From: Proteobacteria bacterium UBA652
GTDB taxonomy: Bacteria; Pseudomonadota; Gammaproteobacteria; Nitrosococcales; Methylophagaceae
Assembly (NCBI GenBank): GCA_002299915.1
Contig: DBOG01000050.1
Span: 2,721-19,328 of the forward strand
Direction of reading: 5' to 3'
Length of the DNA stretch: 16,608 bases
Under the pieces are notes generated by a model, which did not search any database, had not been told where the DNA came from, and saw only the letters and a program-made list of their open reading frames with translations. Below are positions 6,891 to 14,722 of the stretch, in pieces; positions within the stretch are counted from its first letter, which is position 1, and each line of letters starts with the position of its first letter. Position numbers and translations under genes: made by a program.

Positions 6891-8459
6891 TTAATGGCGG
6901 AAATGGCGCATGCCCGTAAACACCATTGCCATGCCATGATCATCAGCGGCGGCGATCACTTCTTCATCACGCATCGAGCCGCCTGGCTGAATCACCGCGC
7001 TGATACCGGCTTCAGCGGCACCATCTAAGCCATCACGGAAGGGGAAGAATGCATCCGATGCCATTACCGCACCTGGCACGGTTAAGCCTGCGTCTTTCGC
7101 TTTAATAGCCGCAATTTGGCTGCTAACCACGCGGCTCATCTGGCCTGCGCCAATGCCCACAGTTTGCTGGTCTTTGGCATAGACAATGGCATTGGATTTA
7201 ACAAATTTTGCTACTCGCCATGCAAATAAGAGATCTTGGATTTGGCTTGGTGTGGGCACTTTTTGGGTAACAACTTTAAGTTCTGCTGCGGTGATAATTG
7301 CGGTATCACGGTCTTGTATTAATAAGCCACCCGTCACTCGCTTATAATCTAATTCAATGCTAGGATTACTTGCCCATGGGCCACAGGCGAGCAAGCGTAA
7401 ATTGGCTTTTTTACTGATAACGGCTTGTGCTGCTTCACTAATCGCAGGTGCGATAATGACTTCAACAAATTGGCGATCGACAATAGCCTGTGCGGTGGCT
7501 TCATCCAAGGTTTGATTAAAGGCGATAATGCCGCCAAAAGCAGAGGTGGGATCAGTTTGGAATGCGAGATCGTATGCGGTAAGCAAATCATCTGCAGTGG
7601 CAACCCCACATGGGTTAGCATGTTTTACAATCACACAAGCAGGCGCTTCGGAGAAGGCTTTAACGCATTCAAGCGCGGCATCGGTATCGGCAATATTATT
7701 ATAGGATAAGGCCTTACCTTGTAATTGTTTGGCAGCAGAAATAGTACCTGATTCAGGCAGGGATTCAGTATAAAATGCGGCTTGTTGATGCGGGTTTTCA
7801 CCATAGCGCATGTCTTGTGATTTATGGAACTGGCTGTTAAAAGTCCGTGGGAAATTACTTTCTGCTTCGCTATCCGTGGTGAGTTTGCCAAAGTGATTGG
7901 CAATGGTGCCATCATATTGGGCGGTGTGCTCAAAGGTCTTAATGGCTAGATCAAAGCGAGTGGCATCATCAACGCCGCCTGAGGCTTTGATTTGGTCTAG
8001 GATGGGGGCATAATCATTAGGATCAATAGCAACGGTTACTGAGGCATGATTTTTTGCAGCTGCCCGTAACATGGTGGGCCCGCCAATATCAATATTTTCA
8101 ATCGCCATTTCTAGGGTGCAATCATCGCGGGCAATGGTGGCGGCAAAGGGATAGAGGTTGACGACAACCAGATCAATGGGCGCAATATCATGTGTTGCCA
8201 TAATGGCTTCATCGATGCCTCGGCGACCTAATAAACCACCATGAATTTTAGGATGCAACGTTTTAATACGGCCATCCATCATCTCAGGGAAACCCGTGTG
8301 ATCAGAGACCTCTATTACAGGTACACCCGCATCCTGTAGTAACTTTGCAGTGCCCCCAGTTGACAGTAATTCAATGTTCAGTGCATGCAACGCTTGGGCA
8401 AATTCAAGGATGCCTGCTTTATCAGAAACACTCAGCAGTGCGCGTTGGATTTTGTTCAT
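6891..8459 (-). CDS. purH: Bifunctional AICAR transformylase / IMP cyclohydrolase
   Basis: PurH catalyses the last two steps of IMP synthesis: formyl transfer from 10-formyl-tetrahydrofolate to AICAR, then ring closure. The 522-residue protein (E. coli about 529) has the N-terminal MGS-like IMP cyclohydrolase domain, with SDKAG, STGGTAKLL and KTLHPKIHGG (residues 66-75). The transformylase domain follows, with RYGENPHQ (218-225) and the catalytic Lys-279/His-280 pair in VKHANPCG. The C-terminus has the expected QPGGSMRDEEVI and FTGMRHFRH. It lies 22 bp after fis, in an accBC-prmA-dusB-fis-purH order I recall from Pseudomonas. There purD usually follows; here argC does. Confidence 0.98.
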   Translation of the reverse strand: MNKIQRALLSVSDKAGILEFAQALHALNIELLSTGGTAKLLQDAGVPVIEVSDHTGFPEMMDGRIKTLHPKIHGGLLGRRGIDEAIMATHDIAPIDLVVVNLYPFAATIARDDCTLEMAIENIDIGGPTMLRAAAKNHASVTVAIDPNDYAPILDQIKASGGVDDATRFDLAIKTFEHTAQYDGTIANHFGKLTTDSEAESNFPRTFNSQFHKSQDMRYGENPHQQAAFYTESLPESGTISAAKQLQGKALSYNNIADTDAALECVKAFSEAPACVIVKHANPCGVATADDLLTAYDLAFQTDPTSAFGGIIAFNQTLDEATAQAIVDRQFVEVIIAPAISEAAQAVISKKANLRLLACGPWASNPSIELDYKRVTGGLLIQDRDTAIITAAELKVVTQKVPTPSQIQDLLFAWRVAKFVKSNAIVYAKDQQTVGIGAGQMSRVVSSQIAAIKAKDAGLTVPGAVMASDAFFPFRDGLDGAAEAGISAVIQPGGSMRDEEVIAAADDHGMAMVFTGMRHFRH

Positions 8460-8481
8460 ATGTATTAGGGTTCCTAAAGGT

Positions 8482-8748
8482 CTAAATAAGGCCGTATGTT
8501 TTTAATTTTTTTCGTAAGGTGCCGCGATTAAGCCCGAGCACTTCTGCGGCTTTGCTTTGCTTGCCTTGGGTGTGGATGAGGGTGGCTTTGAGTAAGGGCT
8601 CTTCCACTTCTGCCAGAAACAGGTCGTATAGATGGGTGGTGGATTCGCCATTGAGTTGTTCAAAATAGTTTGTGAGCGCATGCTCTACACAGTGACTTAG
8701 TGAGCTATGAGATTGATCGGACTGGTTTTTTTTCTTGTCGTCACTCAT
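8482..8748 (-). CDS. fis: DNA-binding protein Fis
   Basis: Fis is a homodimeric nucleoid protein that bends DNA and regulates rRNA promoters, recombination and many growth-phase genes. The 88-residue product has the family's helical dimerisation core and a C-terminal helix-turn-helix at about residues 62-86 (GKQSKAAEVLGLNRGTLRKK), the most conserved part. It is about ten residues shorter than E. coli Fis (98), the difference lying in the disordered N-terminal part. The ATG overlaps the dusB stop as ATGA, so translation is likely coupled to dusB, as in the classic dusB-fis operon. A Fis-like DNA-binding domain also occurs in NtrC-type regulators, but size and context settle the call. Confidence 0.96.
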   Translation of the reverse strand: MSDDKKKNQSDQSHSSLSHCVEHALTNYFEQLNGESTTHLYDLFLAEVEEPLLKATLIHTQGKQSKAAEVLGLNRGTLRKKLKTYGLI

Positions 8749-9752
8749 GCGGCTTCATTATCTCTTGGTTTCTGGCTGGCCAGTTGGTCAAAAAAGGCTT
8801 GGGTAAAATCTAATTGCTGTTGCGGATATTCTAACGTATTCATCTGTTGTCGGAAGGTATTTCCGTCACGAAATCCTTTGCTATACCATGCAATGTGCTT
8901 ACGCGCCATACGCACCCCTGTATATTCGCCATAAAATTCATAAAGTGTCTGCATATGTGCGAGTAGAGTTTCTTTTACCGTATTGAGCGAGGGAGACGCA
9001 AGCTGCTCACCCTGTTCAAGATAATGTAATATTTGCGAGAATATCCATGGGTTTCCCTGCGCCGCGCGACCAATCATTAAGCCATCAGCTTGGGTATAGT
9101 CTAGCACTTGTTTGGCTTTTTCTGGGCTGCTAATATCGCCATTGGCGAGGATGGGCATGTTTACGGCTTGTTTTACTGCTGCAATCGTATCAAATTCAGC
9201 GTCACCGCGATAAGCGCAGGCACGAGTGCGACCATGAATTGCCAATGCTTGAATGCCTGCGGCTTCCGCAATTTTTGCAATCCGTACCCCATTGCGATTA
9301 TCCAGATCCCAGCCAGTACGGATCTTGAGGGTAACGGGGACATCAACTGCATTAACAACCGATGTGAGGATCTGATCCACTAAGGCTTCATGTTGCAGTA
9401 ACGCCGATCCCGCCATCACATTACACACTTTTTTAGCAGGGCAGCCCATATTGATATCAATGATATCAGCGCCTTGAACAACATTATGCTTGGCAGCTTC
9501 CGCCATCATTTCCGGATCGGCGCCGGCGATTTGGACGCTGCGTGGTTCAGGTTCGCCATCATGGTTAGCACGGAGTAAGGATTTTTTACTGGCCCATAGG
9601 GATTTATTCGCTGTAATCATTTCAGATACTGCCATGCCGGCACCCAGTTGGCGGCATAATTGGCGGAAAGGGCGGTCGGTTACGCCAGCCATCGGTGCGA
9701 GCACCAAATTATTAGGCAAAGTATAAGGACCGATAATCAGCTGTTTAGGCAT
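8745..9752 (-). CDS. dusB: tRNA-dihydrouridine synthase B
   Basis: DusB is a flavin enzyme that reduces uridine to dihydrouridine in the D-loop of tRNAs. The 335-residue protein has the TIM-barrel start LAPMAGVTDRPFR (residues 18-30), the catalytic Cys-104 in INMGCPAKKV, and the later motifs LKIRTGWD, AIHGRTRACAYRG and GDISSPEKA expected of Dus. The start is the ATG at 9752, which gives the usual family N-terminus and overlaps prmA by 8 bp. An ATG at 9764 would add four residues. A much longer extension to 9851 lies wholly within prmA and is not credible. The pairing with fis downstream supports DusB over DusA or DusC. Confidence 0.96.
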   Translation of the reverse strand: MPKQLIIGPYTLPNNLVLAPMAGVTDRPFRQLCRQLGAGMAVSEMITANKSLWASKKSLLRANHDGEPEPRSVQIAGADPEMMAEAAKHNVVQGADIIDINMGCPAKKVCNVMAGSALLQHEALVDQILTSVVNAVDVPVTLKIRTGWDLDNRNGVRIAKIAEAAGIQALAIHGRTRACAYRGDAEFDTIAAVKQAVNMPILANGDISSPEKAKQVLDYTQADGLMIGRAAQGNPWIFSQILHYLEQGEQLASPSLNTVKETLLAHMQTLYEFYGEYTGVRMARKHIAWYSKGFRDGNTFRQQMNTLEYPQQQLDFTQAFFDQLASQKPRDNEAA

Positions 9753-10620
9753 GGCGATAGCCATCCAGTCGGATCCATTCTTCGCGTTGGATGACAGGCT
9801 GCATATCGAACCAGCTCGCATAATGTGCACTGAGATCATCAGCCTGTACATCTAAAATTCCCGAGAGCACCAGATCGGCTTTAGGCAAAGTTAGTGCGGC
9901 TAAGGTGGGGGCGAGTTCGGTCAGAGGCCCAGCTAAAATATTGGCAAGCAAGATATCGGCAGGGAGAGCGGGGCAGTCTTTGGGTAAATAGGTGTCGATA
10001 GCGACATTATTACGAATGGCATTTTCTTGGGTTGCCTTTAAGGCATTGGGATCGGTATCCACTCCGATAACTTTTTTTGCACCGAGCAAGGCTGCTGCAA
10101 TGGCTAAAATACCGCTACCACAGCCATAATCAATCACGGTTTTATTTTTTACATCCGCTTGATCTAGCCAATTGAGGCAGAGCGCGGTTGTTGGGTGGGT
10201 ACCTGTGCCAAATGCTAGCCCAGGGTCGAGCATAATATTGATTGCTTCAGGTTTAGGTGGTGTGTGCCAACTAGGGCAGATCCAAAGCCGATCGCCAAAT
10301 TGGATGGGATGGAAATTATCCATCCATTCGCGTTCCCAGTCTTTATCTTCTATCGCTTCCACTCGATAATTTGGTACGGCTTCGGGTGCTAAAAAAGCCG
10401 CCAGCATCGTTTCAATTTGTTGTTGGCCTTGTGCTGCTGGAAATAAAGCAATTACCCGCGTCGCTTGCCATAGCGGCGTTTCACCTAAACCGGGTTCATA
10501 AAGTGGCTGATCGGCACTGTCTTCTAAGGTCACCGCACTGGCGCCACATTCTGTTAACTGATCTGATAGATTGGGCGCAAGATCACGAGTGCTATCAAAA
10601 ATAAATTGCACCCACGTCAT
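9745..10620 (-). CDS. prmA: Ribosomal protein L11 methyltransferase
   Basis: PrmA trimethylates ribosomal protein L11 with S-adenosylmethionine. The 291-residue protein (E. coli 293) has the N-terminal L11-recognition domain, a linker, and a Rossmann methyltransferase domain. The linker carries LDPGLAFGTGTHPTT (residues 131-145); the methyltransferase domain shows the SAM-binding VIDYGCGSGILAIAA (162-176) and the LLANILAGPL motif that replaces the usual NPPY. The start ATG lies two bases after the accC stop, so translation is probably coupled. The end overlaps dusB. This prmA-dusB-fis order is common in gammaproteobacteria. Confidence 0.97.
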   Translation of the reverse strand: MTWVQFIFDSTRDLAPNLSDQLTECGASAVTLEDSADQPLYEPGLGETPLWQATRVIALFPAAQGQQQIETMLAAFLAPEAVPNYRVEAIEDKDWEREWMDNFHPIQFGDRLWICPSWHTPPKPEAINIMLDPGLAFGTGTHPTTALCLNWLDQADVKNKTVIDYGCGSGILAIAAALLGAKKVIGVDTDPNALKATQENAIRNNVAIDTYLPKDCPALPADILLANILAGPLTELAPTLAALTLPKADLVLSGILDVQADDLSAHYASWFDMQPVIQREEWIRLDGYRHA

Positions 10621-10622
10621 GA

Positions 10623-11963
10623 TTATAAGCCGAGTTTTTTCTCAAGATAATGGATATTTGCCCCGCCGGTTTGGAAGTGGGTGTCATCCATGATCTTCTG
10701 TTGTAAGGCAACATTGGTTTTAATGCCTTCAATGCCAATTTCATTGAGTGCGGTGCGCATACGCGCAATGGCAGAGGCGCGGTCGTTACCGTAGGCAATC
10801 AATTTACAAATCATGGAATCATAGGTGGGCGGCACTCGATAACCACTATAAATATGCGAATCCACCCGAATTCCCACGCCGCCAGGGGCATGGTAATGAG
10901 AGATTAAACCTGGGCTAGGCATAAAGGTTTCAGCATCTTCTGCATTGATCCGACATTCAATTGCATGGCCATGCATCACCACATCTTCTTGCTTGATTGA
11001 AAGTGGCTCGCCCGCCGCGATGCGGATTTGTTCTGCGATCAGATCGATGCGAGTGACTTGCTCCGTGACAGGATGTTCAACTTGGATCCGCGTATTCATT
11101 TCAATGAAATAGAATTCACCCTTTTCATATAAAAATTCAAACGTCCCTGCACCATGATAGCCAATTTTACGGCAGGCATCAGCACACACTGCGCCCATTC
11201 GATTACGTACTTCAGGCGTAATGCCAGGTGCTGGCGCTTCTTCAACCACTTTTTGATGGCGACGTTGCATCGAGCAATCGCGCTCACCTAAGTGAATCGC
11301 ATTGCCATGTTTATCAGAGAGTACTTGGAATTCAATATGACGTGGGTCCATCAAGAATTTTTCCATATACACCATATCATTGCCAAAAATGGTGCCTGCT
11401 TCGGTTTTGGTTAATGAAATCGCATTGAGTAAATGGGCTTCACTATGCACTTCACGCATGCCACGGCCACCGCCGCCCCCAGCTGCTTTGATGATCAAGG
11501 GATAACCAATCTCAGCGGCTAAGCGTAAATTAGTGGCATCATCATCGCCTAATGGACCATCAGAACCGGGCACACACGGCACACCCGCTGATTTCATGGC
11601 GGCAATTGCAGACACTTTATCGCCCATTAAGCGAATGGTTTCTGCGCGGGGACCAATGAAGATAAAGCCACTTTGTTCGACCCGCTCTGCAAAATCTGCA
11701 TTTTCGGCTAAAAATCCGTAGCCAGGATGGATTGCAGTCGCATCGGTAATTTCAGCGGCGCTAATTATAGACGGAATATTCAGATAGCTTTGGGGAGACG
11801 GTGCTGGGCCAATACAGACGGTTTCATCGGCTAAGATAACGTGTTTTAAATTACTATCAATATCGGAGTGTAGCGCGACCGTTTTAATGCCAAGCTCTTG
11901 GCAGGCACGGAGAATACGAAGGGCAATTTCCCCGCGGTTTGCAATAACAATTTTATCAATCAT
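10623..11963 (-). CDS. accC: Acetyl-CoA carboxylase, biotin carboxylase subunit
   Basis: AccC carboxylates the biotin on AccB using ATP and bicarbonate, the first half of malonyl-CoA formation for fatty acid synthesis. The 446-residue protein (E. coli 449) shows the ATP-grasp glycine loop KAAGGGGGRGMREV (residues 159-172), the MEKFL strand with Glu-201, and the active-site IEMNTRIQVEHPVTE (Glu-288, Asn-290, Arg-292). These numbers match E. coli. The ATG has AGGA six bases upstream. It follows accB by 33 bp and precedes prmA by two. The carboxyltransferase subunits AccA and AccD are not in the window, which is usual. Confidence 0.98.
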   Translation of the reverse strand: MIDKIVIANRGEIALRILRACQELGIKTVALHSDIDSNLKHVILADETVCIGPAPSPQSYLNIPSIISAAEITDATAIHPGYGFLAENADFAERVEQSGFIFIGPRAETIRLMGDKVSAIAAMKSAGVPCVPGSDGPLGDDDATNLRLAAEIGYPLIIKAAGGGGGRGMREVHSEAHLLNAISLTKTEAGTIFGNDMVYMEKFLMDPRHIEFQVLSDKHGNAIHLGERDCSMQRRHQKVVEEAPAPGITPEVRNRMGAVCADACRKIGYHGAGTFEFLYEKGEFYFIEMNTRIQVEHPVTEQVTRIDLIAEQIRIAAGEPLSIKQEDVVMHGHAIECRINAEDAETFMPSPGLISHYHAPGGVGIRVDSHIYSGYRVPPTYDSMICKLIAYGNDRASAIARMRTALNEIGIEGIKTNVALQQKIMDDTHFQTGGANIHYLEKKLGL

Positions 11964-11996
11964 GGTGCGTCCTGAATTGGGTGCGAAGAAGAAGGC

Positions 11997-12452
11997 TTAA
12001 TCAATGATGATCAGTGGCTGATCAAATTCAACAGGATGGCCATTTTCGACTAAAATAGCGGTAACAGTGCCGTTGCGATCGGCTTCAATTTGGTTAAACA
12101 TTTTCATCGCTTCAATAATACACACTACATCGCCTTTTTGCACAGATTGACCGACTTCAACCAAAGCAGGGGATTCCGGAGAAGAAGAACGATAAAAACT
12201 ACCCACCATCGGTGATTTTAGTGCGTTTTCAGGCGCGCTATTCTCAGCCGATTCCGTGGTCGTTACGGGTGTTGGCGCCGCTTCTTGTGGCGCGGCAGCG
12301 GGTGCAGCAATCGTGGTAGGTGCTGCCGCGATAACGGTGGCAGAGCTTTGGCGGCTGATACGAACCGATTCTTCTCCTTCATGAATTTCAATTTCAGCGA
12401 GATCAGATTCTTGAATCAGATCGATGAGTTTTTTAATTTTACGAATGTCCAT
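11997..12452 (-). CDS. accB: Acetyl-CoA carboxylase biotin carboxyl carrier protein
   Basis: AccB carries carboxy-biotin between biotin carboxylase and carboxyltransferase. The 151-residue protein has the short N-terminal helix (MDIRKIKKLIDLI), a flexible Ala/Pro/Thr-rich linker (about residues 37-78) and a C-terminal biotinyl domain. The domain holds the biotin-accepting Lys-117 in EAMKMFNQIE; the thumb region (SPMVGSFYRSSSPESPALVEVG) is present, which marks AccB rather than other biotinyl domains. AAGG lies six bases before the ATG. The gene is 15 bp downstream of aroQ, the common aroQ-accB-accC order. In E. coli AccB represses its own operon; whether that holds here cannot be seen. Confidence 0.97.
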   Translation of the reverse strand: MDIRKIKKLIDLIQESDLAEIEIHEGEESVRISRQSSATVIAAAPTTIAAPAAAPQEAAPTPVTTTESAENSAPENALKSPMVGSFYRSSSPESPALVEVGQSVQKGDVVCIIEAMKMFNQIEADRNGTVTAILVENGHPVEFDQPLIIID

Positions 12453-12467
12453 GAATAACCTTTTACG

Positions 12468-12917
12468 TTAAGTTTTTGTGTGAATGTGATGAAGCGCAGC
12501 ATGTAATGCGAATTCATAGCCTTGCGGGCCTAAGCCGCAGATAACACCTTGTGCGAGATCGGATAGATAAGAATGCTGGCGGAATGCTTCGCGAGCGTGC
12601 ACATTGGATAAATGTACTTCAATAAAGGGAATTTCAACACCCGCAAGCGCATCTCTCAAGGCCACGCTGGTATGGGTGAAAGCGGCGGGGTTGATAAGGA
12701 TGAAATCGACGCCATGTTGTTTTGCATGATGGATCCGATCGACTAAATCATGCTCAGCATTCGATTGAAAATCTTCGAGTAGACAGGCGTTTTCGGCTTC
12801 TGCAATATGATGCAAGCGACTGTTGATATCGGCTAAGGTATCAGCGCCATACAGATCGGGTTCACGGCTACCCAGTAAATTAAGGTTGGGTCCATGAAGG
12901 ACAAGAATTTTAGCCAT
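12468..12917 (-). CDS. aroQ: Type II 3-dehydroquinate dehydratase
   Basis: AroQ removes water from 3-dehydroquinate to give 3-dehydroshikimate, the third step of the shikimate pathway. The 149-residue protein has the type II signature GPNLNLLGSREPDLYG with catalytic Tyr-23, INPAAFTHTSVALRDA (residues 75-90) and catalytic His-102 in EVHLSNVHAREAFR. The loop usually read QSN-x-EG is QSNAEH here, so a glycine is replaced by His-56. This does not touch a catalytic residue. It is the first gene of the eleven-gene minus-strand block, divergent from the MCE operon, and has a weak promoter candidate at 12969-12997. Confidence 0.97.
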   Translation of the reverse strand: MAKILVLHGPNLNLLGSREPDLYGADTLADINSRLHHIAEAENACLLEDFQSNAEHDLVDRIHHAKQHGVDFILINPAAFTHTSVALRDALAGVEIPFIEVHLSNVHAREAFRQHSYLSDLAQGVICGLGPQGYEFALHAALHHIHTKT

Positions 12918-12968
12918 CTATGCAAGTCTCAATAATGCATTCATAAAATGCGCTCAAATATGGGAGTA

Positions 12969-12997
12969 ATTCTGCACCTTTAGATGGTAATTGTCCA
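12969..12997 (-). promoter_or_regulatory. Weak sigma-70-type promoter candidate for aroQ
   Basis: On the minus strand, TGGACA (12997-12992, five of six consensus positions) and CAGAAT (12974-12969, four of six) have a 17-bp spacer. They would start transcription about 45 bases before the aroQ ATG. A nearby TTGACA (minus strand, within 13003-13010) is a perfect -35 hexamer but has no -10 partner at the right distance. Confidence 0.3.
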
Positions 12998-13061
12998 GTT
13001 TTTTTGTCAAAAACGACTACTTTTGTTGTGATCGTCGTCGAAAACAACAGTTTAGTGATCT

Positions 13062-13089
13062 TTGATGGATTGGTTGTGGCCGCTATTAT
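13062..13089 (+). promoter_or_regulatory. Promoter candidate for the MCE operon
   Basis: TTGATG (13062-13067, four of six) and TATTAT (13084-13089, five of six) are 16 bp apart. Transcription would start near 13096, leaving about 55 bases of leader before the lipoprotein ATG. TTGGTT/TATTGT (13070-13099, 18-bp spacer) is an overlapping alternative. Choice between them is a guess. Confidence 0.35.
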
Positions 13090-13151
13090 CTGGTATTGTT
13101 GATGTTATTGGCCTTGTATCGCAGGCCATCTCGACTAGGGAAGTCAATATA

Positions 13152-13931
13152 ATGCGAAAACACAGTCAGATTTTAATCCTGATGGCAGCCTTGCTATTAT
13201 CTGCTTGTGGTAGCCAACCGACGGCGCTACCCTCGCCAATTGAAACAAAAGCCGCTCGTTTAGAAAAACGTGCACAAGCGGATATGCAGGTGCAAAATTA
13301 TCCTAGTGCAATAGAATCCGCACATGATGCCTTGCGCTTATATGCCGCGCTGGATGACCGCGTGGGTCAATTGCGTTCGCATATCAATTTAACACGCTTA
13401 TTTATTCTACAAAGCCAACAAGATAAAGCCGATCTGCATTTAATGAAAGCACGCGATTTGGTGACCGAGACCGATGATGCGGCGCAACGTTACCAAGTGC
13501 ATTTATTAGCGGGGAAATTACATCAAGATCTCGCTGAATTTAAGTTGGCACGCACCGCGGCAAATACGCTATTAGAACAAGCCGTCGCAGAAACTTACCT
13601 TGAAAATTATGATGAGGCAAAGCAATTAGCAGATAATACAACGCCGAATTTTGAGATTGCCTCAGAAGTAGATGATACCGCCTTTGTAATGTTGCAATAT
13701 GCCCGTTTTGCCGATGATTTTGGTGCTGCCACGCTGGCGTTAACCTTCTATAAAATGATTGAGAATACGATTGGTATTTCAGATTCACTTTATGTATTGG
13801 GCATGATTGCAAATAAGTTGGGAGAGCAGGAGCAGGCGGAGCGTTATTTACGCAGAGCATTAGAAGTGAATTTAGCGATTGGCGATAAACAACGTATTGC
13901 GGTGATTGTGAAGGCGTTGGAAACACAATAA
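13152..13931 (+). CDS. TPR-repeat outer-membrane lipoprotein, first gene of the MCE operon
   Basis: The 259-residue protein begins with a clear lipoprotein signal: basic MRKHSQ, a hydrophobic stretch and the lipobox LSAC with Cys-19. The residue after Cys is Gly, not Asp, so sorting to the outer membrane is expected. The rest is helical and looks like tetratricopeptide-type pairs. Examples are YPSAIESAHDALRLY (about residues 48-62) and the well-formed last repeat GEQEQAERYLRRALEVN near residues 223-239. The ATG at 13152 is chosen because it puts the signal at the N-terminus and has GGGAAG upstream. The stop overlaps the permease start by one base (TAATG). I know no named orthologue. A scaffold or periplasm-spanning partner for the transporter is inferred from the operon only. 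Confidence 0.85.
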   Translation: MRKHSQILILMAALLLSACGSQPTALPSPIETKAARLEKRAQADMQVQNYPSAIESAHDALRLYAALDDRVGQLRSHINLTRLFILQSQQDKADLHLMKARDLVTETDDAAQRYQVHLLAGKLHQDLAEFKLARTAANTLLEQAVAETYLENYDEAKQLADNTTPNFEIASEVDDTAFVMLQYARFADDFGAATLALTFYKMIENTIGISDSLYVLGMIANKLGEQEQAERYLRRALEVNLAIGDKQRIAVIVKALETQ

Positions 13932-14722
13932 TGTTTGTTGCCGTTGGCAGAGAAATCAGGGAAACGATTCGGGAGATATTTGATCTCTTTGCGTTAATTT
14001 ATATTTCGCTGAAAGCCAGTTTGGGCATTTTTAATGCCGCACATCGGTCACTATTTATGCGCCAATTTATCCATCACTTATATTATGCGGGGGTGAAGAC
14101 GCTTTATATTGTGATGGTGATTTCTATTTTATTGGGCGCGTTGTTGGTTTCCCAATTAAAAGGGCTTGCAGATGGTCGCACCTTCGTTGATGCTTACGCG
14201 TGGCTTTATGTGATTTTTATTGTGCGTGAATTAGCGCCGTTGATTTGTGGCATTATTTTGATTGGCCGTTCTGCTAGCGCAATGACCGCAGAGATCAGTT
14301 ATCTTAAAATTTCCAAGGAGTTTGATGTATTACGGGGATTAGGTGTCGATCCTGTGTTTATTTTTCTGGTACCTGTCTTTTTAGCTTTTCCTATCGCGCT
14401 GGTGTTGATGCTGATTTATTTTGATGTGTTCAGCATTCTTGCGGGCTATCTGATGGTGTCTTGGTTAGATCCTGAACATACAAATTTTATTGATTTTGTG
14501 ACCGCGATTATCACTAAGATTTCACTAACAGAAACGGTGGTGACGATCTTAAAAGGCCTGATAGGCGGCGGTGCTATTGGCATTATTTCAATTTATTTTG
14601 GCTCAAAAGCGGGCGGACGATTTTCAGACATGTCGCAAGCCATCGCCAATGCAACCGCCACTCAATTGATCGTTTTCTTTTTGATTAATGTGGTGTTATC
14701 GGTGGTGGCTTATGGCGGATAG
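13931..14722 (+). CDS. MlaE-family permease of an MCE lipid transporter
   Basis: This 263-residue inner-membrane protein belongs to the MlaE family, the permease of MCE-type ABC systems that move phospholipids or other lipids between membranes. An N-terminal amphipathic interface helix (residues 1-30) precedes about five membrane segments. The family signature is clear at residues 99-139: RELAPLICG, then GRSASAMTAEISYLKISKEFDVLRGLG, which contains the conserved Glu-121 and the segment that contacts the ATPase in MlaE. The C-terminal GGGAIGIISIYFGSKAGG and the helix after it also fit. No STAS (MlaB-like) gene is nearby. It overlaps the next gene by 11 bp. Exact orthology to E. coli mlaE is not claimed. 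Confidence 0.92.
   Translation: MFVAVGREIRETIREIFDLFALIYISLKASLGIFNAAHRSLFMRQFIHHLYYAGVKTLYIVMVISILLGALLVSQLKGLADGRTFVDAYAWLYVIFIVRELAPLICGIILIGRSASAMTAEISYLKISKEFDVLRGLGVDPVFIFLVPVFLAFPIALVLMLIYFDVFSILAGYLMVSWLDPEHTNFIDFVTAIITKISLTETVVTILKGLIGGGAIGIISIYFGSKAGGRFSDMSQAIANATATQLIVFFLINVVLSVVAYGG

Larger units (their letters stand above)
12918..13151. other. Divergent intergenic region between aroQ and the MCE operon
   Basis: This 234-bp AT-rich stretch separates two divergent transcription units. It contains the promoter candidates listed separately at 12969-12997 (towards aroQ) and 13062-13089 (towards the lipoprotein gene). The reading frame of the lipoprotein stays open back to 13062 and would add a hydrophobic 30-residue N-terminus. 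That would bury the lipoprotein signal, so I treat it as non-coding. No terminator, RNA gene or repeat was recognised. Confidence 0.6.

Noticed and set aside
7349..7933. Open frames on both strands inside purH
   Set aside because: They are shadows of a strongly conserved gene, with no recognisable products.
9753..9851. Long upstream start for dusB
   Set aside because: The extra residues have no Dus similarity and lie inside prmA; 9752 gives the family N-terminus.
13062..13151. N-terminal extension of the lipoprotein frame back to a TTG or ATG at 13062-13067
   Set aside because: It would place 30 residues before a complete lipoprotein signal peptide, and the ATG at 13152 has a purine-rich site upstream.
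13148..13153. Perfect TATAAT box
   Set aside because: It overlaps the lipoprotein ATG, so a transcript from it would lack the start codon; it is probably chance.
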